Below are positions 53,900 through 62,678 of a stretch of 64,000 nt of DNA, piece after piece. Position 1 is the first letter of the stretch, and each line of letters starts with the position of its first letter. The notes under the pieces are model-generated. The model did no database searches. It was not told the origin of the DNA and saw only the letters and a list, made by a program, of their open reading frames with translations. The position numbers and the translations under genes are program-made. This DNA comes from Methylobacterium oryzae (GTDB lineage Bacteria; Pseudomonadota; Alphaproteobacteria; Rhizobiales; Beijerinckiaceae), in contig NZ_CP090349.1 of assembly GCF_021398735.1 (NCBI RefSeq), positions 688,501-752,500 of the forward strand, read 5' to 3'.

Positions 53900-55444
53900 G
53901 TGACCGTGCCCGACAGTACCCCGCGTCCCGTGATGCTCGTGATCCTCGACGGCTGGGGTCTGCGGGACGCGGTGGCCGACAACGCCGTCCACCAGGCCAG
54001 GACGCCGGTCTTCGACGGTCTGATGCGGGAGCGCCCCCGGTCGCGGCTGACGACCTTCGGCGCCGATGTCGGCCTGCCCAACGGGCAGATGGGCAATTCC
54101 GAGGTCGGCCACCTCAACATCGGCGCGGGCCGCGTCGTCCTGCAAGACCTGCCGCGGATCGACGCGGCGGTCGCCGACGGCTCCCTCGCCCGGAACCCGG
54201 CTCTGGTCCGGTTCATCGAGGCGCTGCGCGCGTCGGGGGGGACCTGCCACCTCGTCGGCCTGCTCTCGCCCGGCGGCGTCCACGCGCACCAGGACCACGC
54301 CGTCGCGCTGGCGCGCGCGCTGACGACGGCCGGCATCCCGGTCCGGCTCCACGGCTTCACCGACGGGCGCGACATGCCGCCCCGCTCGGCCGCCACCTGC
54401 ATCGCCGACGTCGCGGCCGCCCTCCCGAAGGGCGCCCGCATCGCGACGCTGTGCGGCCGCTACTTCGGCATGGACCGCGACCGGCGCTGGGAGCGCGTCC
54501 AGACGGCCTACGACGCCCTCACGGAGGCGCGCGGGACCCGGTTCGAGCGGGCCGGGCAGGCGGTTGCCGCGTCCTACGCGCAGGACGTGTCCGATGAGTT
54601 CATGCGGCCCGCGATCATCGGCGACTACGCCGGCATGCGGGACGGCGACGGCATCCTGAGCTTCAACTTCCGCGCCGACCGGACCCGGCAGATCCTGGAG
54701 GCGCTGCTCGACCCGGCCTTCGCGGGCTTCGAGCGCGCGCGCACGGTCCGGTTCGCCGCCGCCCTGGGGATCGTCCAGTACAGCGTCGAGATCGACGCCT
54801 TCGCCGAGACCCTGTTCGGGGCCCTCGACCTGCCCAACGGCCTCGGCGAGACCGTGGCCCGGGCCGGGCGCGCGCAGCTGCGCATGGCTGAGACCGAGAA
54901 GTACCCGCACGTCACCTACTTCATGAACGGCGGCCGCGAGGAGCCCTTCGCGGGGCAGGACGCGATCCTCGTGCCCTCGCCGAAGGTCGCGACCTACGAC
55001 CTGCAGCCGGAGATGTCGGCGCCCGAACTCACCGACCGCGCCGTGGAGGCGATCGGCTCCGGGCGCTACGACCTCATCATCCTGAACTTCGCCAACCCCG
55101 ACATGGTCGGCCACACCGGCTGCCTCGCGGCCGCCGTGAAGGCGGTGGAGACCGTCGACACCTGCCTCGGCCGCGTCGTCGAGGCGGTGACGGCCCAGGG
55201 CGGGGCGCTGCTGGTGACCGCCGACCACGGCAATTGCGAGATGATGCGCGATCCCGAGACCGGCGAGCCGCACACCGCCCACACCCTCAACCCGGTGCCC
55301 GCCGCGCTCGTCGGCGTCGACGGCGTGACCCTGGCCGACGGACGGCTGGCCGACGTGGCGCCGACGCTCCTCGACCTGATGGGACTGGACCAGCCGGCCG
55401 AGATGACCGGCACGTCGCTGATCCGCCCGCGGGGCGAGGGCTGA
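53900..55444 (+). CDS. gpmI: 2,3-bisphosphoglycerate-independent phosphoglycerate mutase
   Basis: A 514-residue glycolytic enzyme interconverting 3- and 2-phosphoglycerate. LVILDGWG holds the metal-binding Asp17, GQMGNSEVGHLNIGAGR the catalytic Ser67, and NFANPDMVGHTG and TADHGNCE further Mn ligands. Length is normal. The GTG at 53900 follows AGGAG closely; the GTG two codons on is an alternative. It is a housekeeping gene placed between exoA and a flippase gene. Confidence 0.95.
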   Translation: MTVPDSTPRPVMLVILDGWGLRDAVADNAVHQARTPVFDGLMRERPRSRLTTFGADVGLPNGQMGNSEVGHLNIGAGRVVLQDLPRIDAAVADGSLARNPALVRFIEALRASGGTCHLVGLLSPGGVHAHQDHAVALARALTTAGIPVRLHGFTDGRDMPPRSAATCIADVAAALPKGARIATLCGRYFGMDRDRRWERVQTAYDALTEARGTRFERAGQAVAASYAQDVSDEFMRPAIIGDYAGMRDGDGILSFNFRADRTRQILEALLDPAFAGFERARTVRFAAALGIVQYSVEIDAFAETLFGALDLPNGLGETVARAGRAQLRMAETEKYPHVTYFMNGGREEPFAGQDAILVPSPKVATYDLQPEMSAPELTDRAVEAIGSGRYDLIILNFANPDMVGHTGCLAAAVKAVETVDTCLGRVVEAVTAQGGALLVTADHGNCEMMRDPETGEPHTAHTLNPVPAALVGVDGVTLADGRLADVAPTLLDLMGLDQPAEMTGTSLIRPRGEG

Positions 55445-55576
55445 GGGCCGGGGCCGGCGGCACGCCGCCTGCAGAGCCCGGGCTGTCATGCGCGCCGTCC
55501 CTGCGTTACCTCCCGCCACGGGCCGGTCTGTCCCAGCGTGGTGCGAGGTCGTGGTGCGTCTGACCGGTTCTAGGAC

Positions 55577-56992
55577 ATGATCGCCCGGCACAGCCTGATC
55601 TATGTCGGCTCGCGGGGCTTCGCGGCCGCCCTGAACATGGCCTCCGTGGCGGTGTTCACGCGGCTCGCGCCGGTGGAGAGCTACGGCACCTACCTGTACG
55701 TCCTGTCCTGGGCGCTGGTGCTCTACGGGGCGACCTGCCAGTGGCCGAAATTCGCGTTCTTCGCCCTCTACGACGAGGCGCGCGAGCCCGCGCAGGTCGG
55801 CACCGTGGTGCGGATCCTGGGCGGCACCTTGCTCCTCGCCGGGCTCGGCAGCGCGCTCGCCGCCGCCCTCGGCCTGATGCCGGCGCGGATGGCGGCCGCG
55901 ATCCTGGCGCTGGCCTTCGGGACCACCCTATTCGAGGGCTCCACCGAGATCGCCCGCACCCGCCTGCGGGCCGGGGCGGTGGCGGCCTCGGTGATGAGCC
56001 GCGCCGTCCTGATCCTGGCCCTCGGCAGCCTGGCGCTGCACCTCTCGCAGGATCCCCTGCACCTCGCCTTCGCGGTGGCGGCCGCCAACGCCCTGGCCTC
56101 CCTGCCGGCCGCGGCCACGATCGCCCCGATGATGCCCGGCCGCGGCAGCCGCGCGGAGGCGCTGCGGCTGTTCGCCTACGGCTGGCCGCTCGTCCTCTCC
56201 TTCGGGACTGCGGCGCTCGCCCAGAGCCTCGACCGGCTGATCATCGCCAAGACGGTGGGGCCGGCGGGGCTCGGCGCCTACGGCGCCCTGGCCGACTTCC
56301 TGAAGCAGAGCTTCATCGTGTTCGGCGAGGCGATCGCCCTGTCGCTGATCTCGATCGCCAAGCGCGAGGCGCGGGTGGGCGGGATGGCGGCGGCCTCCGG
56401 GGTGCTGCGCGACGCCGCACGGGCCATGACGCTGATCGCGGCCTTCGGGGCCGTGTTCTTCCTGTGCTTCGACGATCTGGTCGTGGCGGTGCTGCTCGGG
56501 CCCGACTACCGGGCCGAGGCGCGGGAGCTCGCCCCGGTGCTGATCCTGGCGAGCATCCTGATGATGTTCCGCGCCTACTATTTCGGGCAGGTGATCTACT
56601 TCGCCCGCTCCAGCGGCCTGGAGGCGGCCGCCGCGTTCGCGACCCTCGCCACCGTCGCCGCGCTGTCGCTCCTGCTGATCCCGCGCTTCGGCGCCGCCGG
56701 GGCGGCCCTCGCCTTCGCGGGCGGCCAGAGCGCGGCCTGCCTCGTGCTGGTGCTCGGCGCCCGCCGGACCGGCACGACGATGCCGCTGCCGCTCGCCGAC
56801 ATGGCCGGCATCGCCGGGATCGCGCTGGCCTGCGGCGCGGTGAATGCCGGCATCGCCCTGGTCCCCGGCGGCCTGTTGCCGCCGGGACAGGCCCTGCGCC
56901 TCGTCCTGCTCACCGCCGCCGCCGGGGTGACGGCGTGGCGCTACGACGTGCTCGGCTTCGCCGGCGCGATCCGTCACCGTCTCGCGGCCTGA
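55577..56992 (+). CDS. Wzx-type polysaccharide flippase
   Basis: A 471-residue protein with about 12-14 hydrophobic segments and the MATE/PST features of lipopolysaccharide translocases: MIARHSLIYVGSRGFAAALN at the start, TRLAPVESYGTYLY, and LDRLIIAKTVGPAGLGAYGA in the middle. It should flip lipid-linked repeat units to the periplasm for an ExoP/ExoF system. It lies 132 bases after gpmI and 10 bases before the acetyltransferase gene. Confidence 0.85.
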   Translation: MIARHSLIYVGSRGFAAALNMASVAVFTRLAPVESYGTYLYVLSWALVLYGATCQWPKFAFFALYDEAREPAQVGTVVRILGGTLLLAGLGSALAAALGLMPARMAAAILALAFGTTLFEGSTEIARTRLRAGAVAASVMSRAVLILALGSLALHLSQDPLHLAFAVAAANALASLPAAATIAPMMPGRGSRAEALRLFAYGWPLVLSFGTAALAQSLDRLIIAKTVGPAGLGAYGALADFLKQSFIVFGEAIALSLISIAKREARVGGMAAASGVLRDAARAMTLIAAFGAVFFLCFDDLVVAVLLGPDYRAEARELAPVLILASILMMFRAYYFGQVIYFARSSGLEAAAAFATLATVAALSLLLIPRFGAAGAALAFAGGQSAACLVLVLGARRTGTTMPLPLADMAGIAGIALACGAVNAGIALVPGGLLPPGQALRLVLLTAAAGVTAWRYDVLGFAGAIRHRLAA

Positions 56993-57002
56993 CGGTCCCG
57001 CG

Positions 57003-58268
57003 ATGGCAGGCCCCGCGTCGGACACCCCATCGGACACGGCCGCGCTTCCCGGCGGGCTCGTGGCGGCGGTCCGGCCCCTCGACGGGGCGGCGCCCTGGGT
57101 CCCGGCCTGGCGGGCCCTGGGTCGGGCGAGCCTGGTGCGCAACCCGTTCTACGAGGCGGGCTACGCCCTGGCGGCCCGCGACGCCTTCGGGGCGGGCGTC
57201 CGGCTCCTCCTCGTCGCCGACCGGCCCCCCGAGGCGCCCGGGGCCCGGCTCCTCGCCGCCTGGCCGTTCCGGCCGTCGCGCCGCCGCTGGGGCGTGCCGC
57301 TGCCGCTGCTCGTGGGCTGGACCCACGGCTACGCCCCGTTCGGGGCGCCGCTCCTCGACGGCGCCGCCCCGGAGGCCGCCCTGGCGGGGCTGCTCGCCGC
57401 GCCGGGCGCCCTCGGCCTGCCGCCGCGCCTCCTCCTGCCGAACGCTCCAACCGACGGCCCCCTGCCTGAACTCCTGACGGCGTGTGGCGGGCGCCGCGCC
57501 GCGTACTGGCCGCACGACCGCGGCCTGCTCGACCTGACCGGCCGCGGGCCGGAGGCGCGGGCCTCCTATCTCGGGCACCTCTCCGGGCAGCGCCGCCGCA
57601 AGCTCCGCCGCGCCCGCGCGCGCCTCGAGGCGGCGGGGCACGTGACCTTCGAGATCCTCGCCGCGCCCGAATCCCTCGGCCCCGCCCTCGACGCCCACGT
57701 CGCCCTGGAGGCCGCCGGCTGGAAGGGTCAGGCCGGCACGAGCCTGGCGCAGCGGCCGGCGGAGATCGCCTTCCTGCGCGCCGCCCTGGCCGATCTCAGT
57801 GCCGATCTCAGTGCCGATCTCGGGGCCGATCTCGGGGCCGATCTCGGGGCCGCGGACGGCGTGCGGATCGCGCGCCTGCGTCGGGGCGACCGGCTCCTGG
57901 CCTCCCTGATCCTGCCGGTCACCGGCCGCGAGGCCTGGGTGCTGAAGATCGCCAACGACGAGACGCGGCCGGAGACCGCGCCGGGGGTCCAGCTCGTCCA
58001 CCGGCTGACCGAGGCGGTGGCCGGGGGCGACTGGCCGATCGACCGGATCGATTCCTGCGCGCCGCCGGACTTCGCCCTCGGCACCACCTTCTGGACCGCG
58101 CGCCGGCCGATCGCCCATCTGCTGGTGGAGGCGGGCCGCGATCCGCTGTTCCCGGTGGCCCGGACCCTGGAGCGGGCCCGGGAGCGCGTTGCCCGGGCGC
58201 GTCTCACCATCCGAAGCGGGCGATCTGCTCCAGCCGCGCCCGCGTCGCCGCCGCGTCGCGGCCCGTGA
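57003..58268 (+). CDS. BcsL/CelD-type GNAT acetyltransferase with an in-frame 12-bp repeat
   Basis: A 421-residue protein resembling the cellulose-biosynthesis CelD/BcsL family: LVRNPFYEAGYALA, LLVGWTHGYAPFGAPLLD and HLSGQRRRKLRRARARLEAAG, then a GNAT fold with WVLKIANDETRPETAPG. Such proteins acylate exopolysaccharide or lipid precursors. An ADLS/ADLG repeat (about 263-282) comes from five 12-base units. The C-terminal ~20 residues overlap the convergent gene at 58204 by 65 bases. Confidence 0.75.
   Translation: MAGPASDTPSDTAALPGGLVAAVRPLDGAAPWVPAWRALGRASLVRNPFYEAGYALAARDAFGAGVRLLLVADRPPEAPGARLLAAWPFRPSRRRWGVPLPLLVGWTHGYAPFGAPLLDGAAPEAALAGLLAAPGALGLPPRLLLPNAPTDGPLPELLTACGGRRAAYWPHDRGLLDLTGRGPEARASYLGHLSGQRRRKLRRARARLEAAGHVTFEILAAPESLGPALDAHVALEAAGWKGQAGTSLAQRPAEIAFLRAALADLSADLSADLGADLGADLGAADGVRIARLRRGDRLLASLILPVTGREAWVLKIANDETRPETAPGVQLVHRLTEAVAGGDWPIDRIDSCAPPDFALGTTFWTARRPIAHLLVEAGRDPLFPVARTLERARERVARARLTIRSGRSAPAAPASPPRRGP
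57789..57849 (+). repeat. five in-frame 12-bp tandem repeats inside a coding region
   Basis: Units GCCGATCTCAGT (two) and GCCGATCTCGGG (three) are directly adjacent and encode ADLS/ADLG. Gain or loss of a unit would not shift the frame, so the locus could vary in length between strains. Confidence 0.9.
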
Positions 58269-58560
58269 CGGCGATCCGCCCGGACAGGTCGTAGCAGGTC
58301 GCGCAGAACGGCAGCTGCAGCAGCGTGTACCCGTCGTCCCGCGCCCGGGCGACGGAGGCGATGAGGCAGGGCAGGACCGGCTCGTCGGGCGGCCCGGCGA
58401 GGCAGTCGGCCCGGGGGCTGCCGAAGGCCGGGCGGTTCGGCCAGGTCAGCAGAAGCGTGGTCCCGCCCCGGCGGTCCGGGGCTGGCGGCAGGGTGTAGCT
58501 GCGCAGGAACAGCGCGCCGGCCGCGAGGACGAGGACCGGCAGGATCAGGGCTGTGCGCAT
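58204..58560 (-). CDS. small exported or membrane-anchored hypothetical protein
   Basis: A 118-residue protein with an N-terminal hydrophobic segment (LILPVLVLAAGALFL). The mature part holds four Cys (ADCLAG, PCLIAS, and CATC near the C-terminus), so disulphides or metal binding are possible. No family recognised. Its 3' end overlaps the convergent acetyltransferase gene. Confidence 0.6.
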   Translation of the reverse strand: MRTALILPVLVLAAGALFLRSYTLPPAPDRRGGTTLLLTWPNRPAFGSPRADCLAGPPDEPVLPCLIASVARARDDGYTLLQLPFCATCYDLSGRIAVTGRDAAATRARLEQIARFGW

Positions 58561-58578
58561 CGGCAGTGTCCTCGCGCC

Positions 58579-58869
58579 TCAATCCCCCGCGTCGAAGCGC
58601 GTCCGATAGAACACCTCGCGGCCGGCGCCGTCGATCACCCGGACCGCCTCGGCCGGCTCGCCCGAGCGCTGCGGCACCCGGGCGCGGGCGAACAGCCGCA
58701 GGGCCCGCTCCTGCGCGCTCTCCAGGCTGCCGACCCGCACGGAGATCCGCGTCTGGATCTCGTCCGGCTCCGGTCCGAGGACTTCGATGTGGAAGGTCTC
58801 GCGCACGGGTATCCGCCTGATCGAGGGATCTTCAGCGCCGGATATCGGGATCCGGCCGCCGGCCGCCAT
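58579..58869 (-). CDS. small hypothetical protein
   Basis: A 96-residue frame if it starts at the ATG at 58869. The conserved-looking part is ETFHIEVLGPEPDEIQTRIS to the end (EVFYRTRFDAG), mixed alpha/beta. A GTG at 58806 just before ETFHIEV would give 75 residues and may be the true start. Lies 18 bases upstream of the gene at 58204 on the same strand. Function unknown. Confidence 0.55.
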   Translation of the reverse strand: MAAGGRIPISGAEDPSIRRIPVRETFHIEVLGPEPDEIQTRISVRVGSLESAQERALRLFARARVPQRSGEPAEAVRVIDGAGREVFYRTRFDAGD

Positions 58870-59024
58870 AGCATGTTCCGGCCGGGTCTCGGGTCCGGCG
58901 CCGCGCGGCGAGCCCGGGACGACGCGCCGCGGGCTCGATCTCGGCACGAAGTCCAATTGCCCCGCGGCCCGCCTCGGCACTAAGAGGGCCGCTCCGCCCG
59001 AGGAGACATCACCGGAGGAACCCC

Positions 59025-59327
59025 GTGGACCCGCTCAAGGCCGCCGCCGCGACGCTTCTCTGCCTCGCCCTGTTCTGGCTGGCCTTCCGGCTGACCCGGC
59101 GCCTGGTCGATCTCGCCATCGCGGGGGGCTACGCCGAGGAGCGCCGACGGCTCGCCGAGGAGGAGGCCGCTCAGGCCGAGGCGGGCGCTGTCCCGCAGGC
59201 CTCGGCCATCCGGGCCACTCCCGCGAGCTTGGCCTCGAACAGGGACCAGTCATCCGCCGCGGCAATCGGGGCCCACAACGCCTCCACCTCGTCGATCAGG
59301 AGCGTGCAGGGCGCCTCCGCGAAGTAG
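59025..59327 (+). CDS. small membrane-anchored hypothetical protein overlapping the selO 3' end
   Basis: A 100-residue frame with one N-terminal membrane helix (AAATLLCLALFWLAFRL) and a charged helix (YAEERRRLAEEEAAQAE). The GTG has GGAGGAA 6 bases upstream, a strong site. Its last ~50 residues lie antisense to the end of selO and are low-complexity, so only the first half looks selected. Confidence 0.5.
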   Translation: MDPLKAAAATLLCLALFWLAFRLTRRLVDLAIAGGYAEERRRLAEEEAAQAEAGAVPQASAIRATPASLASNRDQSSAAAIGAHNASTSSIRSVQGASAK

Positions 59328-60598
59328 GGATGGTCGAGCCGCGCGCCCGGGGCGGGCGCGAGCGGCTCCAGCGCGGCCCGCACCGGCGCGAAGGCCTCGT
59401 GCGCGTAGTGGCCGGCGGACGGCCCGGCCTGCGCGCGGGTCGCGCTCGCGAGGCCGCCGTACCAGTCGAAGAAGAACCGCTCGAAGGGCGCCCGCGTCTC
59501 CGCGAGGAACCGCCAGACCGCCGAGACCAGCCGGTCGGTCTCCGGCCGCGTCGCCGGGGCGAGGCCGAGCCGGCGGAACAGGGCCTCGGCGAACGCCTCC
59601 TGCAGGGCCGGCCCGAATCCGGAGAGCGCCGCTTCCAAGCGCGCCTGGGGGGCCAGCACCAGCAGGCAGTCGGCGAGCCGGGCGAGGTTCCAGAACAGGG
59701 CCTCCGGCTGGCGGCCGAAGCTGTAGAGCCCGGTCTCGTCGAAGTAGGCGGCCGTGAAGTCCGGATCGTAATGCGGCAGGAAGCGCCAGGGCCCGTAATC
59801 GAAGCTCTCGCCGGTGACGTTGATGTTGTCGCTGTTGAGGACCCCGTGGACGAAGCCGGCCGCCGACCACTGCGCGCCCATCCGGGCGACCCGGGCGACC
59901 ACGTCCTCCAGGAAGGCGACGGCGCGATCCTCCACGCCGTCGCGCCAGAGCTCCGGCCGGTGGGTCGCGATCGTGTGGTCGAGGAGCCGGGCGATGTTGT
60001 CCGGCTCGCCGAGCGCCAGGAAGCGCTGGAAGCTGCCGATGCGGATGTGGCCGTGGGACAGGCGCACCAGCACCGAGGCGCGTGCCGGCGAGGGCTCGTC
60101 GCCGCGCACGAGGTCCTCGCCGGTCTCGATCAGACTGAAGCTCTTCGAGGTGTAGACGCCCTGCGCCTCCAGGAGGGCGGTGGCCAGCACCTCGCGCACG
60201 CCGCCCTTGAGGGTGAGCCGCCCGTCGGCGCCGCGCGACCAGGGCGTCGTGCCGCTCCCCTTGGTGCCGAGGTCGAGGAGGCGCCCGTCCAGGCGGTCGT
60301 GCAGCTGCGCGAAGAGGAAGCCGCGCCCGTCGCCCAGGTCCGGATTGTAGGCGCGGAACTGATGGCCGTGGTAGCGCAGGGCCAGCGGCGTCTCGAAGCT
60401 GCCCGGCAGGGGCTCGAACCGGCCGAAATGGGCGATCCACGCCGCCTCGGACAGGCCGCCCAGTCCGACCCGCTTCGCCCAAGTCTGGTTGCGGTAGCGC
60501 AGGATCGTCCGCGGGAACCGGGCCGGCGTCACCGGATCGAAGAAGGCGGGGCCCAGATCGGCGTGGCGCCGGGAGGGCGTGAAGGCGGTGTCGTCCAT
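59171..60598 (-). CDS. selO: protein adenylyltransferase SelO (YdiU)
   Basis: A 475-residue pseudokinase-fold enzyme that transfers AMP to Ser/Thr/Tyr of target proteins. RYHGHQFRAYNPDLGDGRG, DLGTKGSGTTPWSRG and GFVHGVLNSDNINVTGESFDYGP (catalytic Asp257, Asn258 and metal Asp267) are present. Length is close to E. coli SelO. The canonical C-terminal selenocysteine/cysteine motif is not obvious. The frame is open upstream, but the family start MDDTAF fits at 60598. Confidence 0.92.
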   Translation of the reverse strand: MDDTAFTPSRRHADLGPAFFDPVTPARFPRTILRYRNQTWAKRVGLGGLSEAAWIAHFGRFEPLPGSFETPLALRYHGHQFRAYNPDLGDGRGFLFAQLHDRLDGRLLDLGTKGSGTTPWSRGADGRLTLKGGVREVLATALLEAQGVYTSKSFSLIETGEDLVRGDEPSPARASVLVRLSHGHIRIGSFQRFLALGEPDNIARLLDHTIATHRPELWRDGVEDRAVAFLEDVVARVARMGAQWSAAGFVHGVLNSDNINVTGESFDYGPWRFLPHYDPDFTAAYFDETGLYSFGRQPEALFWNLARLADCLLVLAPQARLEAALSGFGPALQEAFAEALFRRLGLAPATRPETDRLVSAVWRFLAETRAPFERFFFDWYGGLASATRAQAGPSAGHYAHEAFAPVRAALEPLAPAPGARLDHPYFAEAPCTLLIDEVEALWAPIAAADDWSLFEAKLAGVARMAEACGTAPASA

Positions 60599-60671
60599 GC
60601 GGCGGCGCGTCTCGCGGGGTGAGGATGAGTCCCGTTGTACCAAGCGAGCCGGACGCGATCCGTTGCCGATC

Positions 60672-60765
60672 CCGTCCTCGCGAGCGCGGCGAAGCAACCC
60701 AGTGCAGCGGGACATCGGCCGAGCGTGGCGCCGCCTGGATCGCTTCGCTCCGCTCGCGAAGACGG
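60672..60765. repeat. REP-like palindromic repeat, copy B
   Basis: Arms 60672-60702 and 60735-60765 (31 bases each) around a 32-base centre match copy A at 8572-8663 in arm sequence, arm length and the GCGTGGCGCC centre block. It lies between the 5' end of selO and the 3' end of trmL. Confidence 0.8.
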
Positions 60766-60791
60766 CGGCCGACCCGAGAGGCGTCACGATC

Positions 60792-61262
60792 CTAGAGATC
60801 TGGTCGGGCCGTCCCGGACACCTGCCGCAGGGCCTCGCCGGCGATCATCGCGGCCGCGACCGCGACGTTGAGCGAGCGCAGGCCCGCCCGGATCGGCACC
60901 ACGATCCGGGCGTCGGCGGCCGCGTGCACCGCCTCGGGCACGCCGGCGGATTCGCGCCCGACCATCAGGCAATCGTCCGGGCGGAAGGCGAAGTCCGTGT
61001 AGGGCACGGCGCCCGCCGTGGTGGCGAGGACGAGCCGGATCCCGGCCTCGGCCCGCCACGCCGCGAAGGCCGCGAAGGAGCGGTGCCGGGTGATCGCCAC
61101 GTGGTCGAGGTAGTCCAGGCCCGAGCGGCGCAGGTGGCGGTCCGAGACGTCGAAGCCCGCGGGCTCCACGATCTCCACCGCCAGCCCGAGGCAGGCGGCC
61201 ATGCGCAGCATCGTGCCGGTGTTCTGCGGGATATCGGGCTGGTAGAGGGCGAGGCGGAGCAT
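60792..61262 (-). CDS. trmL: tRNA (cytidine(34)-2'-O)-methyltransferase
   Basis: A 156-residue SPOUT-class enzyme of the TrmL/YibK type, acting on the wobble base of tRNA-Leu. LALYQPDIPQNTGTMLRMAA, GRESAGVP and VPIRAGLRSLNVAVAAAMI form the knotted SAM site. The ATG at 61262 gives the usual length of about 155 residues. Confidence 0.93.
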   Translation of the reverse strand: MLRLALYQPDIPQNTGTMLRMAACLGLAVEIVEPAGFDVSDRHLRRSGLDYLDHVAITRHRSFAAFAAWRAEAGIRLVLATTAGAVPYTDFAFRPDDCLMVGRESAGVPEAVHAAADARIVVPIRAGLRSLNVAVAAAMIAGEALRQVSGTARPDL

Positions 61263-61442
61263 GGCGCCGGCCTTGTGCGGGGCGGAAGGCCCCGCCGTCA
61301 AAGGCCCCCGGCGCCGACGCGCAGCCGGCAAACCGCCGGGCCGGCCCCCGCCGGGGCCGAGACCGCGCGGAACTTAAGCCCCGCCAGAACCTTGAGGCGG
61401 CGCGACCCCCCTGTGCGGCCCCCGTCTGAAAGACCTGCTCCG

Positions 61443-61961
61443 ATGCGCACCCCGCTCCTCGCCTCGGCCCTCCTGCTGGCCGGCCTCGCCACCGCCTCGG
61501 CGCAGACCGACGGCGCCAGATCGGACGGCGCCAAGCCGGACGGCGGCGCCGCCGCGACCCCGGTCCCCGGCCAGCCCGCCACCATGGCCGACAGCCTGCG
61601 CCCGACCTTCGTGGCCCAGGCCCCCGACGACATGGTCGCCAGCAAGCTGATCGGCTCCAGCGTCGTCAACGGCGCCAACGAGACGATCGGGCAGATCGCC
61701 GACTTCGTCCTCGACCAGAAGGGGGCCGTGAAGGCCTGGATCATCGGGGTCGGCGGCTTCCTGGGGATCGGCTCGAAATACGTCGCGGTCGACCCGTCCG
61801 TGCTCAAGCTCGACCGCACCGACGGCAAGACCCTCCAGGCGCGGATCGACACGACCAAGGACCAGCTCCGGGCGGCGCCGGAATACGTCTATCTCGGCAA
61901 GGAGCCGCCGAAGGGCGCCGCCCCGGCGAGCCCCGCGGGGGAGCCGGCCTCGAAGCCGTAG
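61443..61961 (+). CDS. exported PRC-barrel domain protein
   Basis: A 172-residue protein with a signal peptide (LLASALLLAGLATASAQ), a Gly/Asp-rich linker with an imperfect DGAKPDGG/DGARSDGA repeat, and a PRC-barrel domain (ASKLIGSSVVNGANETIGQI, then AWIIGVGGFLGIGSKYVAVD). The family is widespread in Methylobacterium and Bradyrhizobium; function unknown. Confidence 0.8.
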   Translation: MRTPLLASALLLAGLATASAQTDGARSDGAKPDGGAAATPVPGQPATMADSLRPTFVAQAPDDMVASKLIGSSVVNGANETIGQIADFVLDQKGAVKAWIIGVGGFLGIGSKYVAVDPSVLKLDRTDGKTLQARIDTTKDQLRAAPEYVYLGKEPPKGAAPASPAGEPASKP

Positions 61962-62069
61962 CGGTCGCGCCGGCGCGGCGCCGATCGGTCGGCCGGCGGC
62001 ACCGCGCCGGCTTGCCTCCGCGCGCCGTTGTGTGCTGTGCCGGCCTCCCCGGAGGTCGGAACCCGTCCC

Positions 62070-62651
62070 ATGCGCCGCGCCCTCGTCCCGCTCCTCGCCT
62101 TCTGCCTCGGCCTCATCGGCCTGACCGGGGCGGCGGTGTTCGCGTTCCTGCCCGACAAGGCACCGGTGGGCGTGCCGAGCGTCGGCGGCCCGTTCACGCT
62201 GGTGAACCAGGACGGGCGCACCGTCACCGAGCGCGACTTCGCCGGCGCGACGCACCTCGTGTTCTTCGGCTTCACCCACTGCCCGGACGTCTGCCCGACC
62301 ACCCTGCAGCAGATCTCCGACGTGCTCGCTGCCCTGGGGTCGAAGGGCAAGACGATGCGGGTCGCCTTCGTCACGGTGGATCCCGAGCGGGACGATCCGG
62401 CGAGCCTCAAGACCTACCTGTCGAGCTTCGACCCGCGCATCACCGGCCTCACCGGCACGCCCGAGCAGGTCACCGCCACCGAGAAGGCGTACCGGGCCTA
62501 TGCCCGCAAGGTGCCCGCCAAGGACGGCGACTACACGATGGAGCACACCGCCCTGGTGTACATCATGGACGCGCAGAACCGCTTCCTCGGCGCCCTCGAC
62601 CTGACCCGGCCGGCCGACGAGGTCGCCGCGCAGCTCGCCAAGAAGATCTGA
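62070..62651 (+). CDS. SCO1/SenC copper chaperone
   Basis: A 193-residue membrane-anchored thioredoxin-fold protein for copper delivery to cytochrome oxidase. The copper ligands Cys71 and Cys75 (CPDVCP) and His159 (MEHTALVY) are all present; the N-terminal anchor is LLAFCLGLIGLTGAAVFAF. GGAGGT lies 13 bases before the ATG. Confidence 0.92.
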   Translation: MRRALVPLLAFCLGLIGLTGAAVFAFLPDKAPVGVPSVGGPFTLVNQDGRTVTERDFAGATHLVFFGFTHCPDVCPTTLQQISDVLAALGSKGKTMRVAFVTVDPERDDPASLKTYLSSFDPRITGLTGTPEQVTATEKAYRAYARKVPAKDGDYTMEHTALVYIMDAQNRFLGALDLTRPADEVAAQLAKKI

Positions 62652-62678
62652 CCGCCGGCCGGTCCGGCCGCACGCGCG

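Noticed and set aside
57789..57849. Regular repeats as a possible CRISPR array
   Set aside because: Units are 12 bases, directly adjacent without spacers and in frame inside a gene; no cas genes nearby.
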